A program made the translations under genes and the position numbers. A stretch of 64,000 nt of DNA from assembly GCA_910575035.1 (NCBI GenBank), contig CAJTDL010000003.1, forward strand, positions 62,001 through 126,000. The letters run 5' to 3'. Origin of the DNA: Lachnospiraceae bacterium (lineage in GTDB: Bacteria > Bacillota > Clostridia > Lachnospirales > Lachnospiraceae). Shown here in pieces: positions 27,471 through 36,332 of this stretch. The notes under the pieces were generated by a model. It was not told the origin of the DNA. It did not search any database and saw only the letters and a list, made by a program, of their open reading frames with translations. Every line of letters starts with the position of its first letter. The first letter of the stretch is position 1.

Positions 27471-28274
27471 TTATTTCTTATATATGGACGGCTCTACATA
27501 TTGGAACCGGGTCCCGCTTCGGTTTACAGACTCTGTGGTGCCTATAAATAAGTAGCCGCCTGGCGCCATATGGTCATAAATCTTGTTTAAAAGCTCTTGT
27601 TTTGTTTTATCATCAAAATAGATCATGACATTCCTTAGGAATACGATGTGAAATGGCTTCCGGAAGGGGAAAGGGTTCATCAGGTTGAACTGCCGGAAAA
27701 GAACCTCCTTCTTAAGCTCTGGCTTCACTTGGTATTCCAATGGGCTGATTTGCTTAAAGTATTTTCTGCGCCAGTTTTCAGGCAAAGGCTCAATCTGCTC
27801 CTTCAGGTAACGCCCGCGCTGTGCATGCATGAGTACTTTTGTGGAAATGTCGGTGGCCAGCACGGTAGTATCCCAGTCGTGGTGGTCGATTCCGAAAAAG
27901 TCTTTTAGTACCATGGCGATGGTATAAGCCTCTTCTCCAGTGGATGAGGCAGCGGACCAGATTCGCAGATCCCTGCTGGCAGCTTCTGATACTTTCAGCT
28001 TGGGGAGGATCTTTTGTCTCATGAAATCGAAATGTTCAAATTCCCTCATAAAATATGTATGGTTTGTTGTCAGTACATTAATCAGGTTGCGGGCTTCTTC
28101 TCCTTTGGGGTTTTTTTCTACTTTGGCCATGTATTCGTCATAACCGCTGTAGCCATGCCGCAGGATGTAATTTTCTAATCTTCCGCTTACGAGAATCTGT
28201 TTTCCGCTGAGGTCAATGCCGAATTTGTCTTTTACATAGACCACAATTCGGTGAAATTCTTGCTCCGTAATCAT
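27471..28274 (-). CDS. cheR: Chemotaxis protein methyltransferase CheR
   Basis: 267 aa. SAM-dependent methylation of receptor glutamates, opposing CheB. N-terminal helical domain, then a Rossmann methyltransferase domain with IWSAASSTGEEAYTIAM and FLRNVMIYFDDKTK. First gene of the chemotaxis operon, behind a consensus promoter. GGAGC 6 nt before the ATG. Confidence 0.95.
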   Translation of the reverse strand: MITEQEFHRIVVYVKDKFGIDLSGKQILVSGRLENYILRHGYSGYDEYMAKVEKNPKGEEARNLINVLTTNHTYFMREFEHFDFMRQKILPKLKVSEAASRDLRIWSAASSTGEEAYTIAMVLKDFFGIDHHDWDTTVLATDISTKVLMHAQRGRYLKEQIEPLPENWRRKYFKQISPLEYQVKPELKKEVLFRQFNLMNPFPFRKPFHIVFLRNVMIYFDDKTKQELLNKIYDHMAPGGYLFIGTTESVNRSGTRFQYVEPSIYKK

Positions 28275-28343
28275 TTGGTTGCTCCTATTACATTTACATT
28301 GTATAAATATTTATATATGTGGGATATATAAACTCTACTATAT

Positions 28344-28372
28344 ATAGTACTATATTCATGTCTATTTGTCAA
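28344..28372 (-). promoter_or_regulatory. Sigma-70-type promoter of the chemotaxis operon
   Basis: On the minus strand, -35 TTGACA (28367-28372), spacer 17 nt, -10 TACTAT (28344-28349). The -10 lies inside a 14-bp palindrome, ATATAGT/ACTATAT (28342-28355), which might be an operator. No sigma-D flagellar motif was seen, suggesting vegetative expression. Confidence 0.7.
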
Positions 28373-28424
28373 TTAGTAGGGTTTAGGGAAAATATTGTGA
28401 ATAAAAGGGAATGCTGGCAAAACT

Positions 28425-29561
28425 CTAATGCACATGAAGCTGCTTTTCAATTTTTATGAAAATCTCCACGATTTCCGGGTCGAGGATGGAGCCGCTGCAT
28501 GCTTTGATCTGGCTGAGGGCGCCTTCTTTGCCGTATGCAGGGCTTCCGTCCCGGGCCGTTGCCAGGACGCCAAATAAGTCTGCTACAGCTGTAATACGCG
28601 CCGCTAAAGGGATATTTTTCCCAGAAGCCCCTTGCGGGTAGCCGGTGCCGTCCCAATGGGCATGGTGGTAATGGGCAATCTGGATTGCCATGGGCAGGAA
28701 ATGGTTATCTGGGGCGTACGTGTACATCCGTTCCAGAAAATTAACGCTTTGCCCTACATGGCATTGGGCTGCCAGCAGCTCCTGGGGCGCTAAGGGGGCT
28801 GGCTTGGCATGAAACAGGGAGACGGCGCGAAAGTTGCCCAGGTCACGCAGCTGGGAAGACACCTCAATTGTGTCAATAAAGGCTTCTGATATATCTTCAG
28901 AGAACGCGGGGCTGAACTGGAGGCTTTGAGCCAATAGCCTGCAGTTGTAAGACACCGGATCCCTATGGCCGTTTTGACCCGCTTCCCCATAAGCAGGGCC
29001 ATTCTCTGGAAGCGCTTCGTGGCCTTGTGCCTGAAGTTCCTGATCCCGGGCTAGGCTTGCCAGTGCATACAGGATATTTTTCTGCTCTTCTTCAATCCTT
29101 CTGGCCTGGCTGTTGATTACGCTGCGGAGGCGGCGGTTGCTTAATTCCAGTTCCTGGCGCATCCTGTGCAGCTCCAGGTGGTTATTTACACGCATAACGA
29201 CTTCCGCCATGTCAAATGGCTTTGCGATGTAGTCTACCGCGCCCATTTGCAGGCCGCGCACCTTATCCTGGCTGGAATCGGCTGCGGAGATAAAAATAAT
29301 GGGAATATCCCTGGTAATGGGGCTTTCCTTCAGCCTTTCACAAAACTCATACCCATCCATTTCCGGCATAAACACATCCAAAAGTATCAGCTGGGGAAGG
29401 CTTTCTTCCATCCGCTTTGCCGCCTCGTTGGCGCTGGCCGCGCACACAGGGCGGCAGCCCATTTCCTGGATAATATTCTCTAAGACCATCCGATTCGCAT
29501 CCACATCATCCACAATTAAGATCTGCGGCGTGTCTTCTCTATATCCCATCGCTTTTCCCAT
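28425..29561 (-). CDS. RpfG-like response regulator with damaged HD-GYP domain
   Basis: 378 aa: receiver (ILIVDD, phospho-Asp in LLDVFMPEMDG), a coiled-coil linker and an HD-GYP domain. The GYP part is kept (HHAHWDGTGYPQG), but the metal motif HDIGK reads RDLGN and the late metal-ligand DxYDAL reads DLFGVL. c-di-GMP hydrolysis is therefore doubtful; it may act as a binding or scaffold protein. It follows the kinase gene by 6 bp, so the two form a two-component pair. Confidence 0.85.
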   Translation of the reverse strand: MGKAMGYREDTPQILIVDDVDANRMVLENIIQEMGCRPVCAASANEAAKRMEESLPQLILLDVFMPEMDGYEFCERLKESPITRDIPIIFISAADSSQDKVRGLQMGAVDYIAKPFDMAEVVMRVNNHLELHRMRQELELSNRRLRSVINSQARRIEEEQKNILYALASLARDQELQAQGHEALPENGPAYGEAGQNGHRDPVSYNCRLLAQSLQFSPAFSEDISEAFIDTIEVSSQLRDLGNFRAVSLFHAKPAPLAPQELLAAQCHVGQSVNFLERMYTYAPDNHFLPMAIQIAHYHHAHWDGTGYPQGASGKNIPLAARITAVADLFGVLATARDGSPAYGKEGALSQIKACSGSILDPEIVEIFIKIEKQLHVH

Positions 29562-29567
29562 CCTTAC

Positions 29568-30998
29568 CTAACCCCTTTCCAACAGTTCCTTTAAACTATT
29601 ATACTGCCCCATGCTCTTAGAAATGTCTTCCTTGCGCACATTCATCTCCAACCGGAACGCCGCCTTCTTCACATCCTTTGGCCCCTGTTCTACCAAAGAC
29701 TTGATATTGTGGGTGAACATCTCCGCCTTATCCCATGCCCCTACCTCTATGCAGAGGATCAGTTTTTCCATTTTACTGTTGATTTCCTCCCGGTTCTTGG
29801 GCGTGCCAAACTGGAAAATTTCCTCCATGCTGTCAAACCTCTCCAGCTCCTGCCTTCGGCTCAGAAATTCAAATTTCTCATGCCCCTTGCCTTCCTGGCT
29901 TTTGTCCTGCGCCTGGTGCAGGCGGACAGAAAAAGAAAAGCTGCTCCCCTTCCCTTTTTCACTGTCCAGGCGGATGCCCCCATGCATCAGCTCCACCAGC
30001 TGTTTCGTAATGGCGAGGCCAAGGCCGGTGCCTCCATATTTGCGTGTGATGGAAGCATCCACCTGGGAAAAGCTTTTGAACAGCTTATCTTTTTCCTCCT
30101 GCGAAATCCCAATCCCTGTATCCGAAACCACAAAAAACAGTTCCACCTCGTCATCAAACTGCAATGTCTTTGTCACTTCCAGGCTGATATAGCCCACACT
30201 GGTAAATTTGATGGCATTGGACAGCAGGTTATTGAGGATCTGGGTCAAGCGCAGCGGGTCCCCGACTAAATACTCCGGGATCCCTTTGTCCATATTTACC
30301 ATAATATGCAGGCCTTTGGCGTCAATGGCCGTGATATTGGTCTCCACGGCATGGTTTACCATTTCATAGAAATTAAATTCTTTCTGCTCTATAGTAAATT
30401 TTCCTGCCTCCAGCTTGGAAAAATCCAGAATATTGTTGATGATCGCAGACATATTGTCACAGCAGCGGATAATAATGTCCAGCGTGCGCGCCTGCTCTTT
30501 GGTAACGCCTGCATCCAACAGCGTACTGACATGCCCCCTTATGCCGTTTACCGGAGTGCGGAGCTCATGGGTCACATTCGCCACAAACTCATTCCGGACC
30601 TTCAGCGTGTCCTCCATCTCCTCCTTCATACGGGCAAGCTTGCGCTCTGTTTCAATCTGTGCCGCAGCATTGATCGCAAATAACAGATGCTGCTGCCCTT
30701 CTGAATAGACAGACATATGCACTGGGAAACAGGTACCGTTTTTCCGGTACATCATGCCTTCCTTCAAAGAGGACAGCCGGCCTATGGAGAAAGGCACGCT
30801 GCTGCCCTCCTGTTGAAAATCCGCCTGGAACAGCTGGGCCAGGCGGATCCCTGCCAAGCCCCCTCCATAGCCCAGGCTTTCCTGAGCCAGCCTGTTCCCA
30901 TAAAGTATGGTTCCGGATGAATCAAATTTTAAAATGATTTCCAGGGACGCATCCGCCTGGCAGGATGGCGCTCCCAATTGCAAAGCCGCTTGCTCCAT
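29568..30998 (-). CDS. Soluble PAS-histidine kinase with C-terminal Hpt-like domain
   Basis: 476 aa with no membrane helix: PAS domain (about 15-115), HisKA with His144 in THELRTPVNG, HATPase with N box NLLSNAIKF, DTGIGI and GGTGLGL, then a diverged Hpt-like domain in the last 90 residues (THNIKSL, about residue 430). Its partner is most likely the RpfG-like regulator encoded immediately downstream, and the Hpt domain may feed it. The input sensed by the PAS is unknown. Confidence 0.88.
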   Translation of the reverse strand: MEQAALQLGAPSCQADASLEIILKFDSSGTILYGNRLAQESLGYGGGLAGIRLAQLFQADFQQEGSSVPFSIGRLSSLKEGMMYRKNGTCFPVHMSVYSEGQQHLLFAINAAAQIETERKLARMKEEMEDTLKVRNEFVANVTHELRTPVNGIRGHVSTLLDAGVTKEQARTLDIIIRCCDNMSAIINNILDFSKLEAGKFTIEQKEFNFYEMVNHAVETNITAIDAKGLHIMVNMDKGIPEYLVGDPLRLTQILNNLLSNAIKFTSVGYISLEVTKTLQFDDEVELFFVVSDTGIGISQEEKDKLFKSFSQVDASITRKYGGTGLGLAITKQLVELMHGGIRLDSEKGKGSSFSFSVRLHQAQDKSQEGKGHEKFEFLSRRQELERFDSMEEIFQFGTPKNREEINSKMEKLILCIEVGAWDKAEMFTHNIKSLVEQGPKDVKKAAFRLEMNVRKEDISKSMGQYNSLKELLERG

Positions 30999-31038
30999 AA
31001 CATATATCCCCTTTGTCCTGATTTCTTCTTCATTTTAT

Positions 31039-31067
31039 AGTATACGTTTTGGCTATTTGAGTGTCAA
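31039..31067 (-). promoter_or_regulatory. Consensus promoter for the PAS-kinase/RpfG-like pair
   Basis: On the minus strand: -35 TTGACA (31062-31067), 17-nt spacer, -10 TATACT (31039-31044), 40 bp before the kinase start. Confidence 0.75.
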
Positions 31068-31103
31068 GGGAAAAGATTCGGAAAATTTTATTAGTGCCAG
31101 GCA

Positions 31104-31132
31104 ATGACAAACAGGGGGTGGAGGTGTATAAT
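31104..31132 (+). promoter_or_regulatory. Promoter of the plus-strand glycosyltransferase gene
   Basis: -35 ATGACA (31104-31109), 17-nt spacer, -10 TATAAT (31127-31132). It is divergent from the promoter at 31039, only about 40 bp away. Confidence 0.7.
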
Positions 31133-31183
31133 CTATGGGTAGCACGCCGCCCAAATTGCGGGAGAAAGGAAAGGTTTGGAAAA

Positions 31184-32356
31184 ATGGATGCAAAACGTAT
31201 TATTTTTATAAAAGGCGCTGTGGAGACATTGGGATTTTTTTCCTTGCAGCTGGCAGAGGCTTTTGAAAGCCAGGGAGTGCAGACATGGTTTTGGGATATG
31301 AAAGCGCCCTTGCAGAGCAGGGAAGCCTTTGAAAAATTCCCTTCCTGGGAAGGAGCCGCCCTCTTGACCTTTAATTTTATCGGCCTAAGCAAAGAGGCGC
31401 AATTCCAGTATGGGGAAGAGGGGGATATCTGGCATATGCACGGCATTCCCATCTATTGCATTATGGTAGACCATCCAATGTATTATTACAGGCGCCTGGA
31501 ACCCAATATCCCAGATTTGACCCTGATCTGCATTGACAGAGGGCACCAGGCTTTTGTGGAACAATTTTACCCAGGCTATGGCAAAGCATATTTTCTTCCT
31601 TTGGCCGGCACACGCCTTTCAGAAGCGGGAATCCCCTTTCGGGAACGCAAAACGGATGTTGTCTTTACAGGAAATTATGTCCCCATCCAAAATTTAATGC
31701 CGCATATCCAGCATATGGATGCAGAGAGCAAAGCCTTTTATTTTGATATTATCCAGGAACTAATCAAGCATCCTGATATCCCAATGGAGGAAGCCCTAAT
31801 CCGCCGCCTCAAACAAGAATTTCCCGCAATCACCCGGGAGGAAACTCTCTCCTGCCTGCATAGCATGGTCTTTATTGACCTGTATGTACGCTCCCACTTC
31901 CGGCAAAAAATAATCTGCACCCTGGCAGAAAATAATATTTCTGTGCTGGCGATTGGAAAGGATTGGGAAAAAGCCGGATGCCGCTGCCCAGAAAACATTA
32001 TTATGGCTGGCATGCAGGACTCCCGGGCTTGCCTCCAGTCGATGGAACATGCAAAAATCGCCGTAAACGTCATGCCCTGGTTTAAAGATGGCGCCCATGA
32101 CCGGATTTTCAACGGTATGCTCCAGGGATGTGCCGCCGTAACAGACAGTTCCAAATATCTGGATGAGATTCTGCTGGAAGGAACTGATTATACCGGATTT
32201 TCCCTACAGTCATGTGACGGGCTCCCCCAAAAGATAATGGAATTGCTGGAGAATCCTGCCAAAGCAGAAAAAATTGCCCAAAACGGATTCCAAAAGGCCT
32301 GTGAAGGCCATACTTGGGCGCACCGTGCCTGTGAGCTGCTCAAAATCATTAAATGA
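31184..32356 (+). CDS. CgeB/GT1-type glycosyltransferase-like protein
   Basis: About 390 aa. The C-terminal part resembles the Glyco_trans_1_2 domain found in CgeB and flagellin/spore-coat glycosyltransferases (NVMPWFKDGAHDRIFNGMLQGCAAVTDSS), with a leading half that holds HMHGIPIYCIMVDHP. I start at MDAKRIIF because GGAGAAAGGAAAGG precedes it; the open frame runs further upstream without a ribosome site and across the promoter. It is the only plus-strand gene in tens of kb, has its own promoter, and may modify flagellin or the cell surface. Donor sugar unknown. Confidence 0.8.
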   Translation: MDAKRIIFIKGAVETLGFFSLQLAEAFESQGVQTWFWDMKAPLQSREAFEKFPSWEGAALLTFNFIGLSKEAQFQYGEEGDIWHMHGIPIYCIMVDHPMYYYRRLEPNIPDLTLICIDRGHQAFVEQFYPGYGKAYFLPLAGTRLSEAGIPFRERKTDVVFTGNYVPIQNLMPHIQHMDAESKAFYFDIIQELIKHPDIPMEEALIRRLKQEFPAITREETLSCLHSMVFIDLYVRSHFRQKIICTLAENNISVLAIGKDWEKAGCRCPENIIMAGMQDSRACLQSMEHAKIAVNVMPWFKDGAHDRIFNGMLQGCAAVTDSSKYLDEILLEGTDYTGFSLQSCDGLPQKIMELLENPAKAEKIAQNGFQKACEGHTWAHRACELLKIIK

Positions 32357-32420
32357 CCATAAATGCCCCACACCAGGGGAAACGCGGCTCCCCATGGCTT
32401 TCACATACTCCTTTTGCCGC

Positions 32421-33506
32421 TTAATATGCCGATGCATTATTTCCGCCGCCTTCCAGGTAATCCAGCGCCTTCTGGAACTCCCGCCCCAAAGGGGCTATTA
32501 TTTCCTTCCCATCCGGAAATGCCATGCGATAGGCATGCAGAAGCTGCGTATGGATATGGAGTGTCTTAGAAAGCCATAAGTTCGCATTCCGGTCGCCATA
32601 TTTCACATCCCCCAAAACAGGATGCCCTATGGACGCCAGATGCGCACGGATCTGATGGGTGCGCCCCGTGGCCAAATGAACCTCCAGCAAGGTATACATT
32701 CCTGCAATGCCGCCCCCCCTCCCATTTAAGGCTTTGTTTGCGGGCTTTACGGAAAAACGGCTTATGGGCATATATCCCGTCTCAATGTATTTGCCGCCTG
32801 GCAATTCGCTGCTGGAAACGCTTACCTGGTTGCTCCTGCCATCCTTCCAAAGCCAGCCCTTAATAATCTGGGGCTTATAAACCGCCCCCTTCACCAAACA
32901 ACGGTAATATTTCCCTATCGAGCGCCCTTTCAGATGGCATGCCATATCCTGCAGGCCTTTCAATGTCTTTCCGGCAACCAAGAGCCCGGATGTATTCCTG
33001 TCCAGGCGGTTGCATATAGAGGGGCGGAATGTGGCAAGCTGCTCCTCTGACAAAAATTTTTCCTCCAGAAGATAGCCAATGATATATTCATTGGCTGACA
33101 CATCCCCTGGGGCAGCCTTTTGGGAAAGCATTCCAGCAGGCTTATTGATGGCCAGAATATCCTGGTTCTCATATACAATCTCCAACGGGATGCATGGGTA
33201 TTTTTGCCGCAGCAAACCTTCTGCCCCTAAGGCATCCCCTTCCTGTGGGGGGATCCCATCCTGCATAGAAGAATGCACAGGCACAGCAGAGGAAAATTTT
33301 AAGAAAGTCTCCCCTGAAAAAAACAGCTTTACTTCATCGCCCAACTCCAACCTTTCCGACCCAGTGGCTTTTTTCCCATTCAATGTGATATTCTTTTTTC
33401 GGAGCATTTTGTAAATAAAGCTGCCTGGCGCCCCTGCCAGCAATTTCTTTAAATACTTATCAAAACGCTGCCCGGCTTCATTCGTCCCAACTTGAAAATA
33501 TTGCAT
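32421..33506 (-). CDS. RluA-family pseudouridine synthase
   Basis: 361 aa: N-terminal S4-like RNA-binding domain (GQRFDKYLKKLL, IYKMLRKKNITLNGKK) and a catalytic domain with the Asp in CNRLDRNTSGLLV. The family isomerises uridine in rRNA or tRNA; the exact site cannot be told among RluC/RluD-type enzymes. A Gly/Asp-rich insertion separates the domains. It follows ygiQ by 15 bp. Confidence 0.92.
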   Translation of the reverse strand: MQYFQVGTNEAGQRFDKYLKKLLAGAPGSFIYKMLRKKNITLNGKKATGSERLELGDEVKLFFSGETFLKFSSAVPVHSSMQDGIPPQEGDALGAEGLLRQKYPCIPLEIVYENQDILAINKPAGMLSQKAAPGDVSANEYIIGYLLEEKFLSEEQLATFRPSICNRLDRNTSGLLVAGKTLKGLQDMACHLKGRSIGKYYRCLVKGAVYKPQIIKGWLWKDGRSNQVSVSSSELPGGKYIETGYMPISRFSVKPANKALNGRGGGIAGMYTLLEVHLATGRTHQIRAHLASIGHPVLGDVKYGDRNANLWLSKTLHIHTQLLHAYRMAFPDGKEIIAPLGREFQKALDYLEGGGNNASAY

Positions 33507-33521
33507 ATGCCTTCCTTTCTG

Positions 33522-35549
33522 CTATCTATTTTTCCCCTTACGCCGCCCCGTTTTCTGCTTCCCCTTAAATCCATGTTCCCCAGGCTTCCCACGCCACGCC
33601 TGCGGCTGCTTCCCCTTAGTTCCACGTTCCCCGGGCTTCCCGCGCCACGCCTGCGGCTGCTTCCCCTTAGTTCCATGTTCCCCGGGCTTCCCGCGCCACG
33701 TCTGCGGCTGCTTCCCCTCAGGCCTGTCCTGCCTTCCCCTCCCTCCTGCCGCCTTCCTGGGAGGAATCAGGCATTTCGGCCCAAATCCAATCAGATCGCC
33801 GCGCCCCACTTTCAATAAAGCCTCCTTCACCAGTTCGTAATTCTTCGGATCCCTATACTGGATCAAAGCACGCTGCATTGCCTTTTCGTGAGGGTTATGC
33901 GCCACATAAACCGGCTTCATAGTGCGCGGGTCCAGCCCTGTATAATACATACAGGTGGAAATGGTAGAGGGCGTCGGATAAAAATCCTGCACCTGCTGGG
34001 GCATATACCCCAAATCCCGCAGAAATTCTGCCAGCTCCACCGCCTCCCGCAGCGTAGACCCCGGATGGGAGGACATCAGATACGGGACCATATACTGCCT
34101 TTTCCCCAGCTTCTCATTCATTGCCTGGTATTCCCGCACAAACCTGCCGTACACTTCCGCCCTGGGCTTGCCCATATACTTCAGGACCTCATCGGAAATA
34201 TGCTCTGGAGCCACCTTCAGCTGCCCGCTGATATGATGCTCACAAAGCTCCCGCAGAAAAGTGCGGTCGGGATCTGCCAATAGATAATCAAACCGGATCC
34301 CCGAACGGATAAACACCTTTTTTATGCCAGGCAGGCTGCGCAGTTTACGCAGCAGGGACAGATAGTCCCTGTGGCTTGCCTTCAGGTTCCTGCACGGCTC
34401 CGGGAACAGGCACTGCTTCTTGGCACATGCGCCAGCCTGCATCTGCCTGTCACAGGCTGGATGGCGGAAATTCGCCGTTGGCCCTCCCACATCATGGATA
34501 TAACCTTTAAAATCCTTGTCCTCTGCCAGGGACTTTGCCTCTTTCAGAATCGAACCGTGGCTCCTTGCCTGGACAATCCTCCCCTGATGGAAGGTCAGGG
34601 CGCAGAAGCTGCAGCCGCCAAAGCAGCCGCGGTTGCTGGTAATGCTGAATTTCACTTCCGAAATGGCAGGCACGCCGCCAGAGGATTGGTAAGAGGGATG
34701 GCAGCTGCGCATATAAGGCAGTCCGTAGACATCATCCATCTCCTGTTGGGACAGGGGCTTAGAAGGCGGATTCTGCACAACGTAAACCTGGTTGGGGTAT
34801 TCTTCTGCCAGGCGTTTCCCATGGAAAGGATCCGCATTGCAGTATTGGGTATAAAAGCTCTGGGCATAACATGCTTTATCCGCCCTGGCCTTTTCATATC
34901 CTGGAAGGAAAATAGCATCATAGATATCTTCCTTTTTCCGGGACTTGTAGACAGTGCCCTCCACAAAGGTAATATCTGCCGCTGCAAGGCCGCTGTCCAA
35001 AGCTTCCGCCAGCTGGATTATGCTCCGCTCCCCCATGCCGTACATCAGGATATCCGCCCCGCTGTCCAAAAGTATGGAGCGCTTGACCTTACCACTCCAG
35101 TAATCATAATGGGCCAGCCTCCGAAGGCTGGCTTCCACACCGCCAATCAGTATTGGCGTCTTTTTGTAGGTCTGCCGGATCAGGTTCCCGTAAACGATGG
35201 TGGCATAATCCGGGCGTTTGCCCATCACGCCGCCAGGGCTAAAGGAATCCTTTTCCCGCAGGCGTTTGGAAACGCTGTAATGGTTAACCATAGAATCCAT
35301 ATTTCCGCCAGTGACTAAAAAGGCCAGCCGCGGCTCCCCATATATGGCAATGCTCCCCTTTTCCCTCCAATCTGGCTGGGAAATAATGCCTACCGAATAT
35401 CCATACGCCTCCAAAAGGCGGCTGATAATGGCATGGCCAAAAGAGGGATGGTCCACATAGGCATCCCCGATTACATATACAAAATCAAATTGCGCTATTC
35501 CCCTGCGCTCCATATCCTCCCTGCAGATTGGCAAAAAGTCCTGTCCCAT
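33522..35549 (-). CDS. YgiQ-family radical SAM protein with basic repeat tail
   Basis: 675 aa. The family has an N-terminal YgiQ domain (LPICREDMERRGIAQFDFVYV), a radical SAM core with its cluster motif CFGGCSFCALTFHQGR (CxxxCxxC), and the PEHISD and GSTLREA blocks. The reaction is unknown. The last 60 residues are three 17-residue tandem repeats (see separate entry) followed by a Lys/Arg-rich end, which looks like an added nucleic-acid-binding tail. Confidence 0.92.
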   Translation of the reverse strand: MGQDFLPICREDMERRGIAQFDFVYVIGDAYVDHPSFGHAIISRLLEAYGYSVGIISQPDWREKGSIAIYGEPRLAFLVTGGNMDSMVNHYSVSKRLREKDSFSPGGVMGKRPDYATIVYGNLIRQTYKKTPILIGGVEASLRRLAHYDYWSGKVKRSILLDSGADILMYGMGERSIIQLAEALDSGLAAADITFVEGTVYKSRKKEDIYDAIFLPGYEKARADKACYAQSFYTQYCNADPFHGKRLAEEYPNQVYVVQNPPSKPLSQQEMDDVYGLPYMRSCHPSYQSSGGVPAISEVKFSITSNRGCFGGCSFCALTFHQGRIVQARSHGSILKEAKSLAEDKDFKGYIHDVGGPTANFRHPACDRQMQAGACAKKQCLFPEPCRNLKASHRDYLSLLRKLRSLPGIKKVFIRSGIRFDYLLADPDRTFLRELCEHHISGQLKVAPEHISDEVLKYMGKPRAEVYGRFVREYQAMNEKLGKRQYMVPYLMSSHPGSTLREAVELAEFLRDLGYMPQQVQDFYPTPSTISTCMYYTGLDPRTMKPVYVAHNPHEKAMQRALIQYRDPKNYELVKEALLKVGRGDLIGFGPKCLIPPRKAAGGRGRQDRPEGKQPQTWRGKPGEHGTKGKQPQAWRGKPGERGTKGKQPQAWRGKPGEHGFKGKQKTGRRKGKNR
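33564..33716. repeat. Three 51-bp tandem repeats inside the YgiQ gene
   Basis: Units at 33564-33614, 33615-33665 and 33666-33716, nearly identical, encode 17-residue repeats of the form GKQPQxWRGKPGExGxK. They are in frame and rich in G, K, R and W, similar to RGG/GKP-type RNA-binding tails. Confidence 0.9.
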
Positions 35550-35623
35550 AATCCTCCTATCCGATACAGCGGTTTCCGAAGCTATTTAGGCTATATTGGC
35601 TGTAAGCCCTATATTGGCAAAGT

Positions 35624-36295
35624 TTACGCAAATACCTCATGAAAATCAGAAATATAATAATCCGCCAGCCCTTTTTTCTCCTCCTTCAGTGCAAGGGAGA
35701 AATCATCCTCCACAGCGCAAACGCGCATGCCCGCATTTTTCCCTGCCAAAATCCCCATAGGTACATCTTCAAATACCAGGCAGCGCTCTGGCTGCGCCTG
35801 CAGGCGGCTGGCAGCCTCCAGATAGACGTCTGGCGCCGGTTTCCCCCGCTTTACCTCACAGGCTGTCACAATCTCCTGGATATAATCCCCAAAATGCAGG
35901 GCGCCCGCCACAGCCTCCACCAGGTCCCGGGAATTGCTGGTGGCAATCCCCACAGAAATCCCCTGCTCCCTGCAGTATTTTAAAAACTCCTCAGCTCCAG
36001 GCTTAAAGGGAACCTCATATGTATACTTTTTTATTGCCATCTGGTTCCAGATCTCCTTGAGCTCCTCTACGCTTTCCGAAAGCTGGAACAGATCCTTTGT
36101 ATAAATTGCCGTTTCCGTAAAGCTCATGCCTTCAATGTCCCTCTGGTAGGTCTCTGGCAGGGCAAGCCCCCGCATCCCCAAAAACTCCACATCAATATCA
36201 TGCCACAGCCACATAGAGTCCACCAGCGTCCCATCCAGGTCAAAAATAACAGACTGTATGTCCTCTAATATAGGCAAATCCTTCTTTCTGCACAT
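35624..36295 (-). CDS. HAD-superfamily phosphatase (beta-phosphoglucomutase-like)
   Basis: 223 aa from the ATG at 36295 (GGAGAGG 5 nt upstream). Motif I DLDGTLVDS, motif II in TSNSR and motif IV in FEDVPMG are in place, with a helical cap between. It acts on a small phosphorylated substrate, probably a sugar phosphate; no specificity can be assigned. The longer reading frame to 36352 lacks a ribosome site. Confidence 0.88.
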   Translation of the reverse strand: MCRKKDLPILEDIQSVIFDLDGTLVDSMWLWHDIDVEFLGMRGLALPETYQRDIEGMSFTETAIYTKDLFQLSESVEELKEIWNQMAIKKYTYEVPFKPGAEEFLKYCREQGISVGIATSNSRDLVEAVAGALHFGDYIQEIVTACEVKRGKPAPDVYLEAASRLQAQPERCLVFEDVPMGILAGKNAGMRVCAVEDDFSLALKEEKKGLADYYISDFHEVFA

Positions 36296-36332
36296 ATGCT
36301 CCTCTCCTGGTTCTTCTGTTTCCCTTCTAGTA

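Noticed and set aside
33564-33716. CRISPR-like regular repeats (here and at 46140-46337)
   Set aside because: Units are adjacent without spacers and lie inside coding frames; no cas genes are present.
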